From contig NZ_LMUF01000006.1 in the NCBI RefSeq assembly GCF_009766085.1, positions 124,001 through 188,000 on the forward strand: 64,000 nt of DNA, in the 5' to 3' direction. The position numbers and the translations under genes are program-made. The notes beneath the pieces were generated by a model. It searched no databases. It saw nothing but the letters and a program-made list of their open reading frames with translations, and had not been told where the DNA came from. The stretch is from Burkholderia sp. S171. GTDB taxonomy: Bacteria; Pseudomonadota; Gammaproteobacteria; Burkholderiales; Burkholderiaceae. This document shows, one piece after another, positions 36,590-45,772 of this stretch; within the stretch, counting starts at the first letter, position 1; each line of letters opens with the position of its first letter.

Positions 36590-37867
36590 TTATCGGGGCG
36601 CCGGTTCGATTTGCGGTGAAAGAGCGACGAGAATTCTGTCCGCCGATAAATCGGAGTTCTGAATATCGAACGTCTCAATAGAAAGTCCAATTGCCGCGTC
36701 CTCATATGGCGCGAACTTGAAACGGGGTCGCGGCCACTGCTCGAGGCACGGGTGATCCGGATATATTAGCGTCAGTTGTCGGCAGCCGTAAGTATGGCCA
36801 TACGCAAGCAATTGATAGAGGTCAGATTGACCAACACCGGCATTTTGCTCGTCCGGCAGCAGACGCTTCCACTTTGTATCGAGGATGGCAAGCATCTGAT
36901 TGTCAAAGTGCACACAAAGGTCCGGGCGAAGCATGAAGCGCGGACTTTCTGCGCTATCGGAGACGAGACCTTTTACGGGACGCTCGCGCGTGAGCCTGAG
37001 GCGGTTAGCAAGGGGATGTCGACGAATGGCCCGATCAAGGGCATTGCCGACATAGTCCTGAAACAACCGGTTCATGTCGAACAACAACGAGATACCTCGC
37101 TCTGGCCCTCGATGTACATTGGGCCCAAGGAGACGCAAGAGCCACGATGATAGAATAAGCAAGCGCTCATAGCGTTGAGTCAGCCGATGCTTGGCAAGAC
37201 TATCTGGCTCGCGCCAAGACCGCGTCGAGTCATCGACTTCATTCAACGATAGCGCTAACCGCCTCGCCATAACAGCATGGCGAGAGCCCGTCGGAATTTT
37301 GCTCGCTGCCACCTTAAGAGCTGCTTTCACCAACCGGTTGTGGGCGTTGTTCGTCGTTAGTTCGTCGAACTCGCAATGCAGCATATGGCCTTGCGCACGG
37401 CCTCGGCGTACCTGCGCATGGATCTTTAGTTGACCGCGTGGACGCGTCAGTTGGTCCTCTTCGGTCACGTATGACTTGATCCAGCCAGCGCTCATTTGAG
37501 TGCTGGCCTCTTCCAAGTATGCACGAACGATCGCAGTCAGCAGGTCTGCCTGCCCGCTCTCGGCGTTGTCACCGTGCCATATCGGGATATCAAAACAACT
37601 TGCGAGCATTTTGACAAGCAGACCGCGGTCCGGCGTGTGGTCTGCTTGATCGTATATTTTTGGCAAGATCTCCAGCGTCCATCCATCGACGCTTACCAGC
37701 CCACATAGTGATCCGGTGCGCAGTCCGTCGTGTGTCGGTGTCAATGCATTTGGGGGTAATGCTGCCAGGTGACGCAAGAACGCAGTGTGAGCATCGGAGC
37801 TTAAGAGACCATATGGTTCGCGCCGCAGAGTCTGATGCTCCCGAACGATCAGATGGCGACGATTCAC
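36590..37867 (-). CDS. mcrC: McrC-type nuclease subunit of a McrBC restriction system
   Basis: 425 residues. McrC is the nuclease partner of McrB; together they cut DNA that carries modified cytosines (type IV restriction). The C-terminal half has the PD-(D/E)XK pattern: RPDLCVHFDNQMLAILDTKWK (about residues 318-338). The N-terminal half holds the McrB-contact region, with the typical LEILPKIY near residue 65-72. It begins with GTG, overlapping the McrB stop by four bases (GTGA), so the two are coupled. Bases 36816-37015 of this gene are repeated at 55814-56013. Confidence 0.9.
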   Translation of the reverse strand: MNRRHLIVREHQTLRREPYGLLSSDAHTAFLRHLAALPPNALTPTHDGLRTGSLCGLVSVDGWTLEILPKIYDQADHTPDRGLLVKMLASCFDIPIWHGDNAESGQADLLTAIVRAYLEEASTQMSAGWIKSYVTEEDQLTRPRGQLKIHAQVRRGRAQGHMLHCEFDELTTNNAHNRLVKAALKVAASKIPTGSRHAVMARRLALSLNEVDDSTRSWREPDSLAKHRLTQRYERLLILSSWLLRLLGPNVHRGPERGISLLFDMNRLFQDYVGNALDRAIRRHPLANRLRLTRERPVKGLVSDSAESPRFMLRPDLCVHFDNQMLAILDTKWKRLLPDEQNAGVGQSDLYQLLAYGHTYGCRQLTLIYPDHPCLEQWPRPRFKFAPYEDAAIGLSIETFDIQNSDLSADRILVALSPQIEPAPR

Positions 37868-39993
37868 GACAAAAGGCCCTTGAACATGTCCGCGGTAAAT
37901 ATGCGTTTAAGCCGATGGCGAACAAAGACATCATGGCCACGCTTTCCCTGAACGTCCCAGTTCTTGCCAAAAATCTTGGCGGGATCGACTTCCTCGGATA
38001 GTGAAAATTCACTTCTTCCAAGCTCCCTATTGCTAAGAACGAGGCCAATTCTCGACCAGTCGTCATAAAAATATTCGACCAGCAGCGGAAGAATCTGATC
38101 GGTAAAAACCAGATTGAGCTCTTCCAGCGTGTTTACATTCACAAAGTATGCGTGACCGATTCGGTGGTCGCGATCGATGAGAAGTTCAATCCGCTCGTTG
38201 AGCGTATCCAGCAACAAGCCAAGATCGACGCCCTCCACATCTTTATTCAGAATCGTCGAGTCGGGACCGATTTCTTCGAACCGAAAGCGACGGCGCAAGG
38301 CCGTGTCGAGCAACGCGACCGACCGGTCCGCGCTGTTCATCGTGCCAAAGATGTCGAGATTTGCAGGAACGCCAAAAGGTTTGCGCGAATATGGAAGATT
38401 GACTTGCAAGCCCTTTCGCGAATCGTCGGGGTGTACCCGCTTGTCGATCTCGATCAAGGTGATCAATTCACCGAAGACTTTCGCGATATTCGCGCGGTTA
38501 ATTTCGTCGATGAACAAGGCATACCGCTGCTCTGGATTCTTCCGGGCCGCATCGCAAATCTCGCGGAATATACCCGGTTTCACCTCATATCGGAGTTCCT
38601 TCGAAGCTTCGTCGATTACTGGGCGCAGTCCCTCCACAAACTCTTCGTAACTCATAGACGGGTGGAAGGTGACGAATTCGAAACGCTTGCCATCTTCGCC
38701 GAGATACTGCGGGATGAGTTCTGTTTGAAGTCGAAACGTCTTGCCACACCCGGGCGGCCCGTAAAAAATTACGTTAACTGGCTCGACTACCTCCACCGCA
38801 GCGGCCTCCCCGTCGTCGAGCTTCTTTGGCTTTTCCAGCAAGGATCGCTTGAGAAGGTCTTCTTCAACCGGGCCGAGTGGCTGTTGCTCGCCATCGAAAA
38901 TCCAGCGAACCAGCTGTGGATATTTCTGATGGCTCACTCGATCAATCGTTTTTCGGTAGGCGAACGAGTAGATGGTTGAAGGTTCGAAGTCCTTATCCCA
39001 TTCAACCGACAGGTTTTTTCCATCATGCGGATTGTGAGTGACCGTTCCGACAGCCTTGACCCTCATGCAGCCAACGGTGAGGCCATAAGAACGAAAGGGC
39101 AGATTGTGTTTTTGCGTATAGGCAGCCTTGATCGCAATACGATCCCCAATCTTTACCGTATTGACCTGAGCAAGGAACTGACCGTCATAGCCATTGGCCC
39201 AACGATTCTCCTCGACGAACGTCTGGGTCATGTCCTTGCCGTCCCAATCGGCGCCAGCAACCCAATACAGCCGCGGATCGTCGTCCGTTGCATAATTGGG
39301 ATCGCCCACCCATATCAGTGTCTGGACGTCGATCAGATCGCGTGGCGCGAGTCCATCGTCAAACATGGCCGCCCTAAGCTCGCTTAGAAAGCCGAGAATC
39401 TGATGGTAATCTTGCCCAGTGAGTGCCCGATTCGGCAGTACTTCTCCTTTGAACGCTTTCAGCGCCCGCTTGAATTGCTGTGTCTTTACGATGACGTGCT
39501 CACCAGGATCGGACAACATCAGAAAAAAGCTTGTCACGCTTCGCGACATGGCTGAAAAGCCCGAATCTATGACGCCTTCGGCGAGCGTTTCCCTCAACCC
39601 TGGGACGAATCGATCGACGCGCCCTTCAATACCACCGGGTCCATAGAGCAAGTCAGCGACGAGACGCGCTAGCACGGCCTTGCCACTGGCGGTTAGTTTG
39701 ACGAGTGGCCCCCAATAGCGCCAGCCGACGAGATTTTGCGACTGTCCTATGGTCAACTTACGCGTGAAAAGGTCGAGAAGTTCGGCGCCGATGCGTGTCT
39801 GAGACGTCTCATCGGCCGGCATGTCCTGTAGCGACGCCTGAGCATTCCGACGAAACAAATCCACCAGCTCCAGCTTGTATTGGCGCTCCTCAGCGGCGAG
39901 CGCCTCATCGCCATCGCCGAATTTCCGAAAAGTAGGAAAGGCTGCAACGAGTCGTGCTTTATAACTTTCTAGCGCTTCCTGTATCAACTGCAA
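37864..39993 (-). CDS. mcrB: McrB-type AAA+ GTPase
   Basis: 709 residues. The C-terminal AAA+ motor has Walker A GPPGCGKT (about residues 412-419), Walker B FIDEINRAN (about 490) and the McrB signature MNSADRS (about 550; usually MNTADRS), then RRRFRF. McrB hydrolyses GTP and translocates DNA to drive McrC. The N-terminal 390 residues differ from E. coli McrB; around 225-345 there is a part rich in Trp, Tyr and Gly (NRWANGY, GDRIAIKAAYTQK, MRVKAVGTVTHN) that looks like a PUA/EVE-type reader for modified bases, an inference. The start codon is TTG at 39993 after GGGGG; another TTG follows two codons later. Confidence 0.9.
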   Translation of the reverse strand: MQLIQEALESYKARLVAAFPTFRKFGDGDEALAAEERQYKLELVDLFRRNAQASLQDMPADETSQTRIGAELLDLFTRKLTIGQSQNLVGWRYWGPLVKLTASGKAVLARLVADLLYGPGGIEGRVDRFVPGLRETLAEGVIDSGFSAMSRSVTSFFLMLSDPGEHVIVKTQQFKRALKAFKGEVLPNRALTGQDYHQILGFLSELRAAMFDDGLAPRDLIDVQTLIWVGDPNYATDDDPRLYWVAGADWDGKDMTQTFVEENRWANGYDGQFLAQVNTVKIGDRIAIKAAYTQKHNLPFRSYGLTVGCMRVKAVGTVTHNPHDGKNLSVEWDKDFEPSTIYSFAYRKTIDRVSHQKYPQLVRWIFDGEQQPLGPVEEDLLKRSLLEKPKKLDDGEAAAVEVVEPVNVIFYGPPGCGKTFRLQTELIPQYLGEDGKRFEFVTFHPSMSYEEFVEGLRPVIDEASKELRYEVKPGIFREICDAARKNPEQRYALFIDEINRANIAKVFGELITLIEIDKRVHPDDSRKGLQVNLPYSRKPFGVPANLDIFGTMNSADRSVALLDTALRRRFRFEEIGPDSTILNKDVEGVDLGLLLDTLNERIELLIDRDHRIGHAYFVNVNTLEELNLVFTDQILPLLVEYFYDDWSRIGLVLSNRELGRSEFSLSEEVDPAKIFGKNWDVQGKRGHDVFVRHRLKRIFTADMFKGLLS

Positions 39994-40005
39994 CCCCCAT
40001 GAAAA

Positions 40006-40239
40006 GCTGCATCAAAAATTGTCAAGCCAACGACGTGGCGGCACATCCAGGATAGCCAATGCGAACTCATCGCACTGGATTTTTCGACGGCCACCACTAA
40101 GCTGACCGCCGGTTTCACGCAATCGGCGGCACGCGAACTCGATCTTCCCTTCGGTCCAATCGCCGGCAATATCCAGGGCTTGCTACGACCGGCTTTTTCC
40201 GTGCAGACGCAACTGTCCACGCAAGCGAAGGAGGAGTGA
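40006..40239 (+). pseudogene. Possible 3' gene fragment between two minus-strand genes
   Basis: A plus-strand frame without a start codon reads as an even, protein-like C-terminal piece (for example LIALDFSTATTKLTAGFTQ, then ARELDLPFGPIAGNIQGLL) up to a TGA at 40237-40239. It sits in the 250-base gap between the 526-aa gene and mcrB. It may be a leftover of an unrelated gene; no family is recognised, and chance cannot be excluded. Confidence 0.3.
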
Positions 40240-40243
40240 GTGT

Positions 40244-41797
40244 TTATCTACGCCGCTCAGTACCTGGACCTAAACTCAACCGCCCGCGAAAATCGCTGAA
40301 ACCTTCACCAAAGAAGCGATGAAACAAAGCGGTTGATTGGAAGTCTGTATCCAGCAAGCCAAAATGCTGTCCCACTCCACGACCCACATACATGAGCACT
40401 TCGGCACCGCCCTCGTTGCCAGCGAACTCTGCGTTTACTAGTTGGCGCACGCGTGCATCTCGATTTCCGTCAACGCCGTACACATAACCGGTCAACCCTG
40501 CGCAAACCAGACAGACCTGTTCTCGCTCGTCGCCCGGTAAGAATTCGGTAGCACCGTCATTGGCCCTATAGAGCCCTTCTCGGCCGCCATCAGTGATCAC
40601 CCGAACGTCATCAAGTGACTTATCCAGAAGACTAAACTCGCGGTCCTGCAGCGGGTAGATGTAGTTCTTGAAAGACGTTGAGAATGCCCATTCAGCCGTG
40701 CCAATTGGAAAATTGCTGACCCACTGCTCAAGGCCAAACAATTCGTTATCACGTGGATTTGCTTCTCGATACGTGCGATATATTTGCATCACGCGACCAA
40801 ACGGATGCGAAGTTGGCACCCAATTACCGGTACGGCTGCGCCCGGTGGCTTTCCGCGACGACCTAACCGCTTCGATAGGTTGATCCGCATCGGCATTCAA
40901 GCAGCGTAGGTCATAACCGATCATGAACATTGATGCCTCAAATGCGTGAGCGCGTGCAGCCAAGCCGCTTTCCCCGTGACCCGAAGCCTCACTCGCGAAC
41001 AGCGACGTGTTTGCTAGCACTTCGCGAATGATCCACCCAGTGCGCAACTGCCAGCGTGCCCACTCGTCGCGAGTCACGCGATTTGTATAAAACTGTGGTG
41101 CACTCGCCATACCAAATTCTCCCGGATCCCGAATCTGTTGGCCGCGAGCGCTTCCTGACGGAAAGCCGAGTGGTGAAAATGGTCGACCATCAGGATGTTT
41201 GACATCCGAGCGAAACATTTCATACAGCATCGCGAATGCGGCGCCCACGCGGCTATCATAGATCGGGGAACCGGTTTTATCGAACAATGCATGGACTTTG
41301 GTCAGTCCAGCATCGAAGCGCTGGACGATCGTCGCATCGAGCGCACTGATGTCCTGATTCCCGTCGAGCGCGAAGAGCGGGCCGAGTCGCTGCAGATAGC
41401 CGCAGAGAGCATTTTCACGTGCCAGACGTTCTATAAACGCTATCGCACCTCGCACGCCACCCCAGCGCAAAACCTCGATGGCAGCCGAGCGAGCCCCGCT
41501 ATCGTCTCCCCTCACGACGCTTTCACGCAGCCACTCACTGAGACGAACAAGTGCCTTGCGAGTTGACACCCAGTCCGACGATGCCACGCGTTCACCCGTG
41601 CGCACGTCCTGCCAACTCGCGTTCCAACTGTATTGCCGGAGGACGTCTTCCAGACCGCTTGCAACGATGTCGATTTCCTTCGAGTTGAAGCGACTGCGCT
41701 CGATGCGCAAGCTGACCGGCAGTTCCGGAAGCGTGTCGCACAACCATTTTATGAAGGCTGCGACCTGGGGTTGCGCGAGAAATTGGATTCGATTCAT
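40244..41797 (-). CDS. Hypothetical protein upstream of mcrB
   Basis: 517 residues, unrecognised. A helical N-terminal half (about 1-200) is followed by a longer alpha/beta part with many Arg and aromatic residues; near residue 320-340 there is SSRKATGRSRTGNWVPTSHP, and near 430-460 a Cys pair in EQVCLVCAGLTG. No known catalytic motif. The ATG at 41797 is preferred to the in-frame start at 41824. It points the same way as mcrB and mcrC, 250 bases ahead, so it may be an accessory part of that system; the gap leaves this open. Confidence 0.7.
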   Translation of the reverse strand: MNRIQFLAQPQVAAFIKWLCDTLPELPVSLRIERSRFNSKEIDIVASGLEDVLRQYSWNASWQDVRTGERVASSDWVSTRKALVRLSEWLRESVVRGDDSGARSAAIEVLRWGGVRGAIAFIERLARENALCGYLQRLGPLFALDGNQDISALDATIVQRFDAGLTKVHALFDKTGSPIYDSRVGAAFAMLYEMFRSDVKHPDGRPFSPLGFPSGSARGQQIRDPGEFGMASAPQFYTNRVTRDEWARWQLRTGWIIREVLANTSLFASEASGHGESGLAARAHAFEASMFMIGYDLRCLNADADQPIEAVRSSRKATGRSRTGNWVPTSHPFGRVMQIYRTYREANPRDNELFGLEQWVSNFPIGTAEWAFSTSFKNYIYPLQDREFSLLDKSLDDVRVITDGGREGLYRANDGATEFLPGDEREQVCLVCAGLTGYVYGVDGNRDARVRQLVNAEFAGNEGGAEVLMYVGRGVGQHFGLLDTDFQSTALFHRFFGEGFSDFRGRLSLGPGTERRR

Positions 41798-42048
41798 TGA
41801 TTGAATTGTTCGGGTTAACAGCATTACCCTCTATCTCTGACGCGTCGTGACGGACGCGCAGATAAGTTGACTCCAGAGTTTTTCTCGGACTGTTCGCAAA
41901 AAATGGCGCCGTCAGACAATGCCTCGATCCGAGCCGCCGTTCTGTCTGCCACGCCACAAAATTACAGGCTCACCGGGACATCCAATGTCTCAATACTTTG
42001 ATGAATTTGCTAATCCCTGTTCCGCAGATCCACTTGAGAATAACGGTC

Positions 42049-42863
42049 ATGGACGACAACGACAAAATCGCCCTGGTTGCAACGTGGCTGAATGAAGCGG
42101 ATGGCCTTCTTATCACCGCAGGCGCAGGAATGGGCGTCGATTCCGGACTGCCGGATTTCCTCGGTCCAGAAGGATTCTGGCGTGCCTATCCCGCGTTGAG
42201 GGCACACGGGATGTGCTTCCACGACATCGCATCACCAGCCGCGCTCAAGAAGTCGCCAACGCTGGGCTGGAGCTTCTATGGGCATCGGCTTGCGTTGTAT
42301 CGGGCGACGGAACCCCACGAAGGTTTTCGCATTCTCGCCAGTTGGGCCGCGCGCATGACGCAAGGAGCCTCGTGTTCACAAGCAACGTAGACGGACAGTT
42401 TCAGAAGGCAGGTTTCACGGAAGAGCGCATCCATGAATGCCATGGCTCGATTCACCGCCTGCAATGTATCGACGCATGCACAGGCGAGACGTGGGCCGCC
42501 AATCAGTTTGTGCCGCGCTTGGAGGCCATATCCTGCCGGCTAGAAGACCCGGTGCCATGCTGCCCGCATTGTGGAGAAATCGCACGGCCAAACATCGTTA
42601 TGTTCGGTGATTACGACTGGATCGAAACGCATTTCGAACGGCAGCGCTCGCGGCTTTATGCGTGGCTATCCGGTACAAAGAAACTGTTGGTCGTCGAGCT
42701 TGGTGCGGGCTCCGCTATCCCGACCGTGCGCGCGATGAGTGAGCGCAATCCGCCGCGGGTGGTTCGAATCAACCCCCGCGAATCGTCGATATCGCCACGA
42801 ACCGGTATCGGGATCGCGATGGGTGCCTTAGATGCCCTTCAGCAGATTGACGCAGCGCGATGA
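42049..42863 (+). pseudogene. Sirtuin (Sir2) gene broken by a one-base deletion
   Basis: Two frames join to a full-length sirtuin very like the intact copy at 45773-46597. Frame one covers MDDNDKIALV..., the NAD-binding ITAGAGMGVDSGLPDF and up to AARMTQGA (about 42369); frame two continues FTSNVDGQFQKAGF, the catalytic ECHGSIH, zinc Cys pairs (CIDAC, CCPHC) and the C-terminal Rossmann end. In the intact copy the junction reads GAFVFTSN; here one T is missing near 42370. In addition the conserved Arg of the DFRG motif is Leu (DFLG). Non-functional unless rescued. Confidence 0.85.
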
Positions 42864-42901
42864 GCGCAGCCTGCACGGTTCTTATTAGGACAGGAAAAAC
42901 G

Positions 42902-43120
42902 ATGACCAGTGAAAGAGCGTTGGTCTGCGCAGCAGACTATATTCGGCAAGCTGACTCGATCATCATTGCTGCCGGCGCGGGAATGAGCGTCGATTCGGGC
43001 TTGCCAGATTTTCGGAAGAACGGGTTGTAGAAGGCCACGGCACGATCAATACGCTCCAATGCACTACTCCTTGCACTCATTCACTATGGCCTACGGGCGT
43101 TCTTCCGCGCGACCTGAAAG
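42902..43120 (+). pseudogene. Third sirtuin copy, internally deleted remnant
   Basis: Starts with an ATG and reads MTSERALVCAADYIRQ, then IIAAGAGMSVDSGLPDFRK, which is a sirtuin N-terminus, and stops after eight more bases. In another frame it continues directly with VEGHGTINTLQC, the catalytic-His and first zinc-Cys region. Roughly 90 residues between the two parts are missing. It lies 38 bases after the frameshifted copy on the same strand. Confidence 0.8.
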
Positions 43121-43245
43121 CGCAGCAACTCGCGTGCGATTCTCGGCGTAAGGCATCGCCCCAGACTTCCCGCATACGTTGAACAAGTGTTAGGTCTGCG
43201 CTTTCCAGCCTAATTGAGGGATGCTTCAAGAGCCGACGCCCGTCG

Positions 43246-44535
43246 CTAGATTCGGCCGTGACCTTTTAATCCAGCCAAGACTAGCTCGCACTGACAGGAT
43301 CCTCTTATGCCCGAGGTTCCAGCGTCAGGGACAGGAAGGAAGTCGCTCACAATCTGAGCCCAGCTTTTCACGGGTGGCTTGCCAGCATCGCGCGTCGCCT
43401 CGATATGACGTAACCCTTTGATTTCCAAAAGTCCCAGCACTGCTGAATCGACCAACTCTTCGCTAACCCGCAGGACACCACCTCGGACTGACTTCAGGTG
43501 TTTATGGATGCCGCCGAAGTCATGTAAATGACGGTTTCGTGATATGTCCGCGTTCCCGCTGACTGACGTCGGGAGCTGGACTACTGTCGACAGATTGGTC
43601 TCCTGACAAACGAAATCGCCATCAATCTCGGTGATGTGAAACGGGAACTGCCCGTCTGGAAAAACGTCTCCAAATATAACTAGGCTTTCACCCAAGCGAT
43701 ACTCGCCGCCCTTAAATTTGGTGTAGTTCCGTATGCCCCACCGCGCGAGCCAATTCTCGGGAGTCGGATTCGTGGACTGAGCTTCGCCGTTATGGTCGGC
43801 CGTAAGCGGTCGACTGAGAACGCGAGGACCAGGACACTCGTCTCTGAGTGCCTCGGGAATTGTATTTACCCATTCCGCCTGGTCGTACCGCGCTGGGCCA
43901 AGCAACGCGCCAAACCCTTCGGCGAGTGCTGTCGCCATGTATGCTCCGAGCGCCCGCTTGGGAATATGATGCAGAACCGTGTTGGTCGTCCATAACCCAA
44001 GAATTCCGGTGACAGGCGCTGCCAGCCCATGCGTTGCCGCCCATTCTAGGGCGGCCTGGTGCACAAAAGCCGCCTCCAGAGCAGGCGCATTTACGCCCAC
44101 GCTTGCCTTGCGGTAAGGCACATATAGCAAGCGTCGTTGGATTGCCTCGAGTGACATGGCGAACACATCAAAGCGGTAATGCGCTGTTCCGCACGCCATC
44201 AAAAAATCGTTTGCTGTTTGTTCCGCGTCTTCTTCAGACGAGCAATATGGACCAAACAATTTAGCTACATGGTCGCGGCCGGCCGTCATGACGTAGACCC
44301 CCCATTCACCTGGCGCGCCGCTGAACCGGATTGACTTGTAGCAGTAAAAGTGCGCCGGACTTCCGAATAGAGGGGTTGATAACCCCTCGGTTTCTTGCGG
44401 GTTTGAATCACCACCGCCCGGTCGCGCTGCCGGCTCCAAGGAGCGATTGTTTCTTTCCCCGTCGGAATCTAAATGCTCTGCCCGTTCATTAACGCGCCGT
44501 TGGACAGCGTGCCAGTAATTATCGATTGCGCTCAC
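43246..44535 (-). CDS. Hypothetical protein with leucine-rich-repeat-like C-terminus
   Basis: About 429 residues. The N-terminal 40 residues are charged and low in complexity. The middle (about 60-280) is globular, with many Tyr, Phe and Trp, and unrecognised. The stretch from about 310 to 385 alternates Leu/Val at repeat-like spacing (STVVQLPTSVSGNADISRNR, LHDFGGIHKHLKSVRGGVL, LLEIKGLRHIE), as in short leucine-rich repeats. GTG at 44535 has AGGA seven bases upstream; a TTG at 44550 is also in frame. Last gene of the sirtuin operon. Function unknown; binding of protein or peptide partners is a guess from the repeats. Confidence 0.65.
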   Translation of the reverse strand: MSAIDNYWHAVQRRVNERAEHLDSDGERNNRSLEPAARPGGGDSNPQETEGLSTPLFGSPAHFYCYKSIRFSGAPGEWGVYVMTAGRDHVAKLFGPYCSSEEDAEQTANDFLMACGTAHYRFDVFAMSLEAIQRRLLYVPYRKASVGVNAPALEAAFVHQAALEWAATHGLAAPVTGILGLWTTNTVLHHIPKRALGAYMATALAEGFGALLGPARYDQAEWVNTIPEALRDECPGPRVLSRPLTADHNGEAQSTNPTPENWLARWGIRNYTKFKGGEYRLGESLVIFGDVFPDGQFPFHITEIDGDFVCQETNLSTVVQLPTSVSGNADISRNRHLHDFGGIHKHLKSVRGGVLRVSEELVDSAVLGLLEIKGLRHIEATRDAGKPPVKSWAQIVSDFLPVPDAGTSGIRGSCQCELVLAGLKGHGRI

Positions 44536-44711
44536 GAGGTGTTCCTGCAAAAGGTGCGAGGCAGTTTAGCAAGTAGCGGTCATGCTCAATGTGCTGCAGA
44601 CCGCACCTGCCGAAACATAGACTCTCGCCGGAGAAGTCCTGATTTCGGTTGTAATGTGGAAAAGCGATGCGACGCCCAGCCGCCTTTATTTCGCTTGGTT
44701 AGGGCCTCGAA

Positions 44712-45680
44712 TCAGACCTTAGTGTGGAGTGCCACGCCAACGATGCATGGCCCGAACACCAGGTCATTGCGATTCTCCCACTCCAGCGTAAAGCTTCCTC
44801 CGCTCCAGCGCATGACCTTCTGCCGCAGTGGGAAATGTGGGTCAGCAAATGGAATTAGCCGAAGCGGTCCATAGCTGCCCCATTCGACTGCTCCTCTGCG
44901 CCCATTGCCTACGGTGAGAAGCGTTGCCCCCAAAAGCTCACGCCCTTCGTGCGCAGCAAGTAATTCCAGCGACTCTTCAGGGATGGCCGCGACAATCGGC
45001 GAGTTAGCCCATTCCGGCAACGTCTGGGAGACTGCCACGCCCACCCAGCCTTCTCTCAACCGTAAGAGACCTGGGCGTAGCGGCGCACGCCATGGCAAAC
45101 CCAAGCGGCGCGCCCTGTGGACGATAGGTGGCGCTGTTGGATACTTAAGTGCCATTGCAGGCCAATCGCCTATGCGAAAGAGTGCGGGCTCGATGAACCG
45201 GTAGTCGCCCAGCGCGTTGCTTGCCCACCGCAGGGTGACGAGGCCATCGCGCGACACGTACATTTCCTTCTCGCAGGTGGCTCTCACTTGGGTTAGTGGC
45301 CAGAGCGGTCTGTTGTCATAGAGCCCCCACGCGGTGCCGTGAACACGCTTCCATGACTTCGCCCACGTTCGCCGTTCTTCGCTCGAGACCACACTAGGAT
45401 AATGCTCGCCCGTGCTGATATCGCGCACCCCGCCAAACGGCAAAGCGAGCAGCAGCTGCCCATCGAAGTAATGTTCTGCCCAACGCCCGCCGACGCCGTA
45501 CGGGCTGCTAGGCTCGAGCGTCTCCCGATGCATCTTCTCCAAGATGCCGAGGGACTCTGCGGGCAGCGCCATCATTATTGGGTGCCCAATCCAGCTCGAG
45601 ACGTCGTGGCTCACCTCCAGATACAGGATATTCGCCCGGGGCTCAAGCTTCTCTGGGTCGATGAAGAATGTCTCCGTCAT
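44712..45680 (-). CDS. Hypothetical protein made of two similar halves
   Basis: 322 residues, unrecognised. The two halves resemble each other: GHPIMMALPAESLGILE (about residues 32-48) matches SPIVAAIPEESLELLA (about 227-242), and MYVSRDGLVTLRWASN (about 139) matches VMRWSGGSFTLEWENR (about 289). This points to an internal duplication of a domain of about 150-160 residues. No membrane segment and no catalytic motif. The ATG at 45680 follows AGGGGCG. It lies between the sirtuin gene and the LRR-like gene on the same strand. Confidence 0.65.
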   Translation of the reverse strand: MTETFFIDPEKLEPRANILYLEVSHDVSSWIGHPIMMALPAESLGILEKMHRETLEPSSPYGVGGRWAEHYFDGQLLLALPFGGVRDISTGEHYPSVVSSEERRTWAKSWKRVHGTAWGLYDNRPLWPLTQVRATCEKEMYVSRDGLVTLRWASNALGDYRFIEPALFRIGDWPAMALKYPTAPPIVHRARRLGLPWRAPLRPGLLRLREGWVGVAVSQTLPEWANSPIVAAIPEESLELLAAHEGRELLGATLLTVGNGRRGAVEWGSYGPLRLIPFADPHFPLRQKVMRWSGGSFTLEWENRNDLVFGPCIVGVALHTKV

Positions 45681-45772
45681 GCTCGCCCCTTGTTTTCAAA
45701 GTTCAACGATTCCTGCCAACTTTCGCTGTTGCCACCGATGAATTGACATGTCGGTTCCTGAAGACTATCGCC

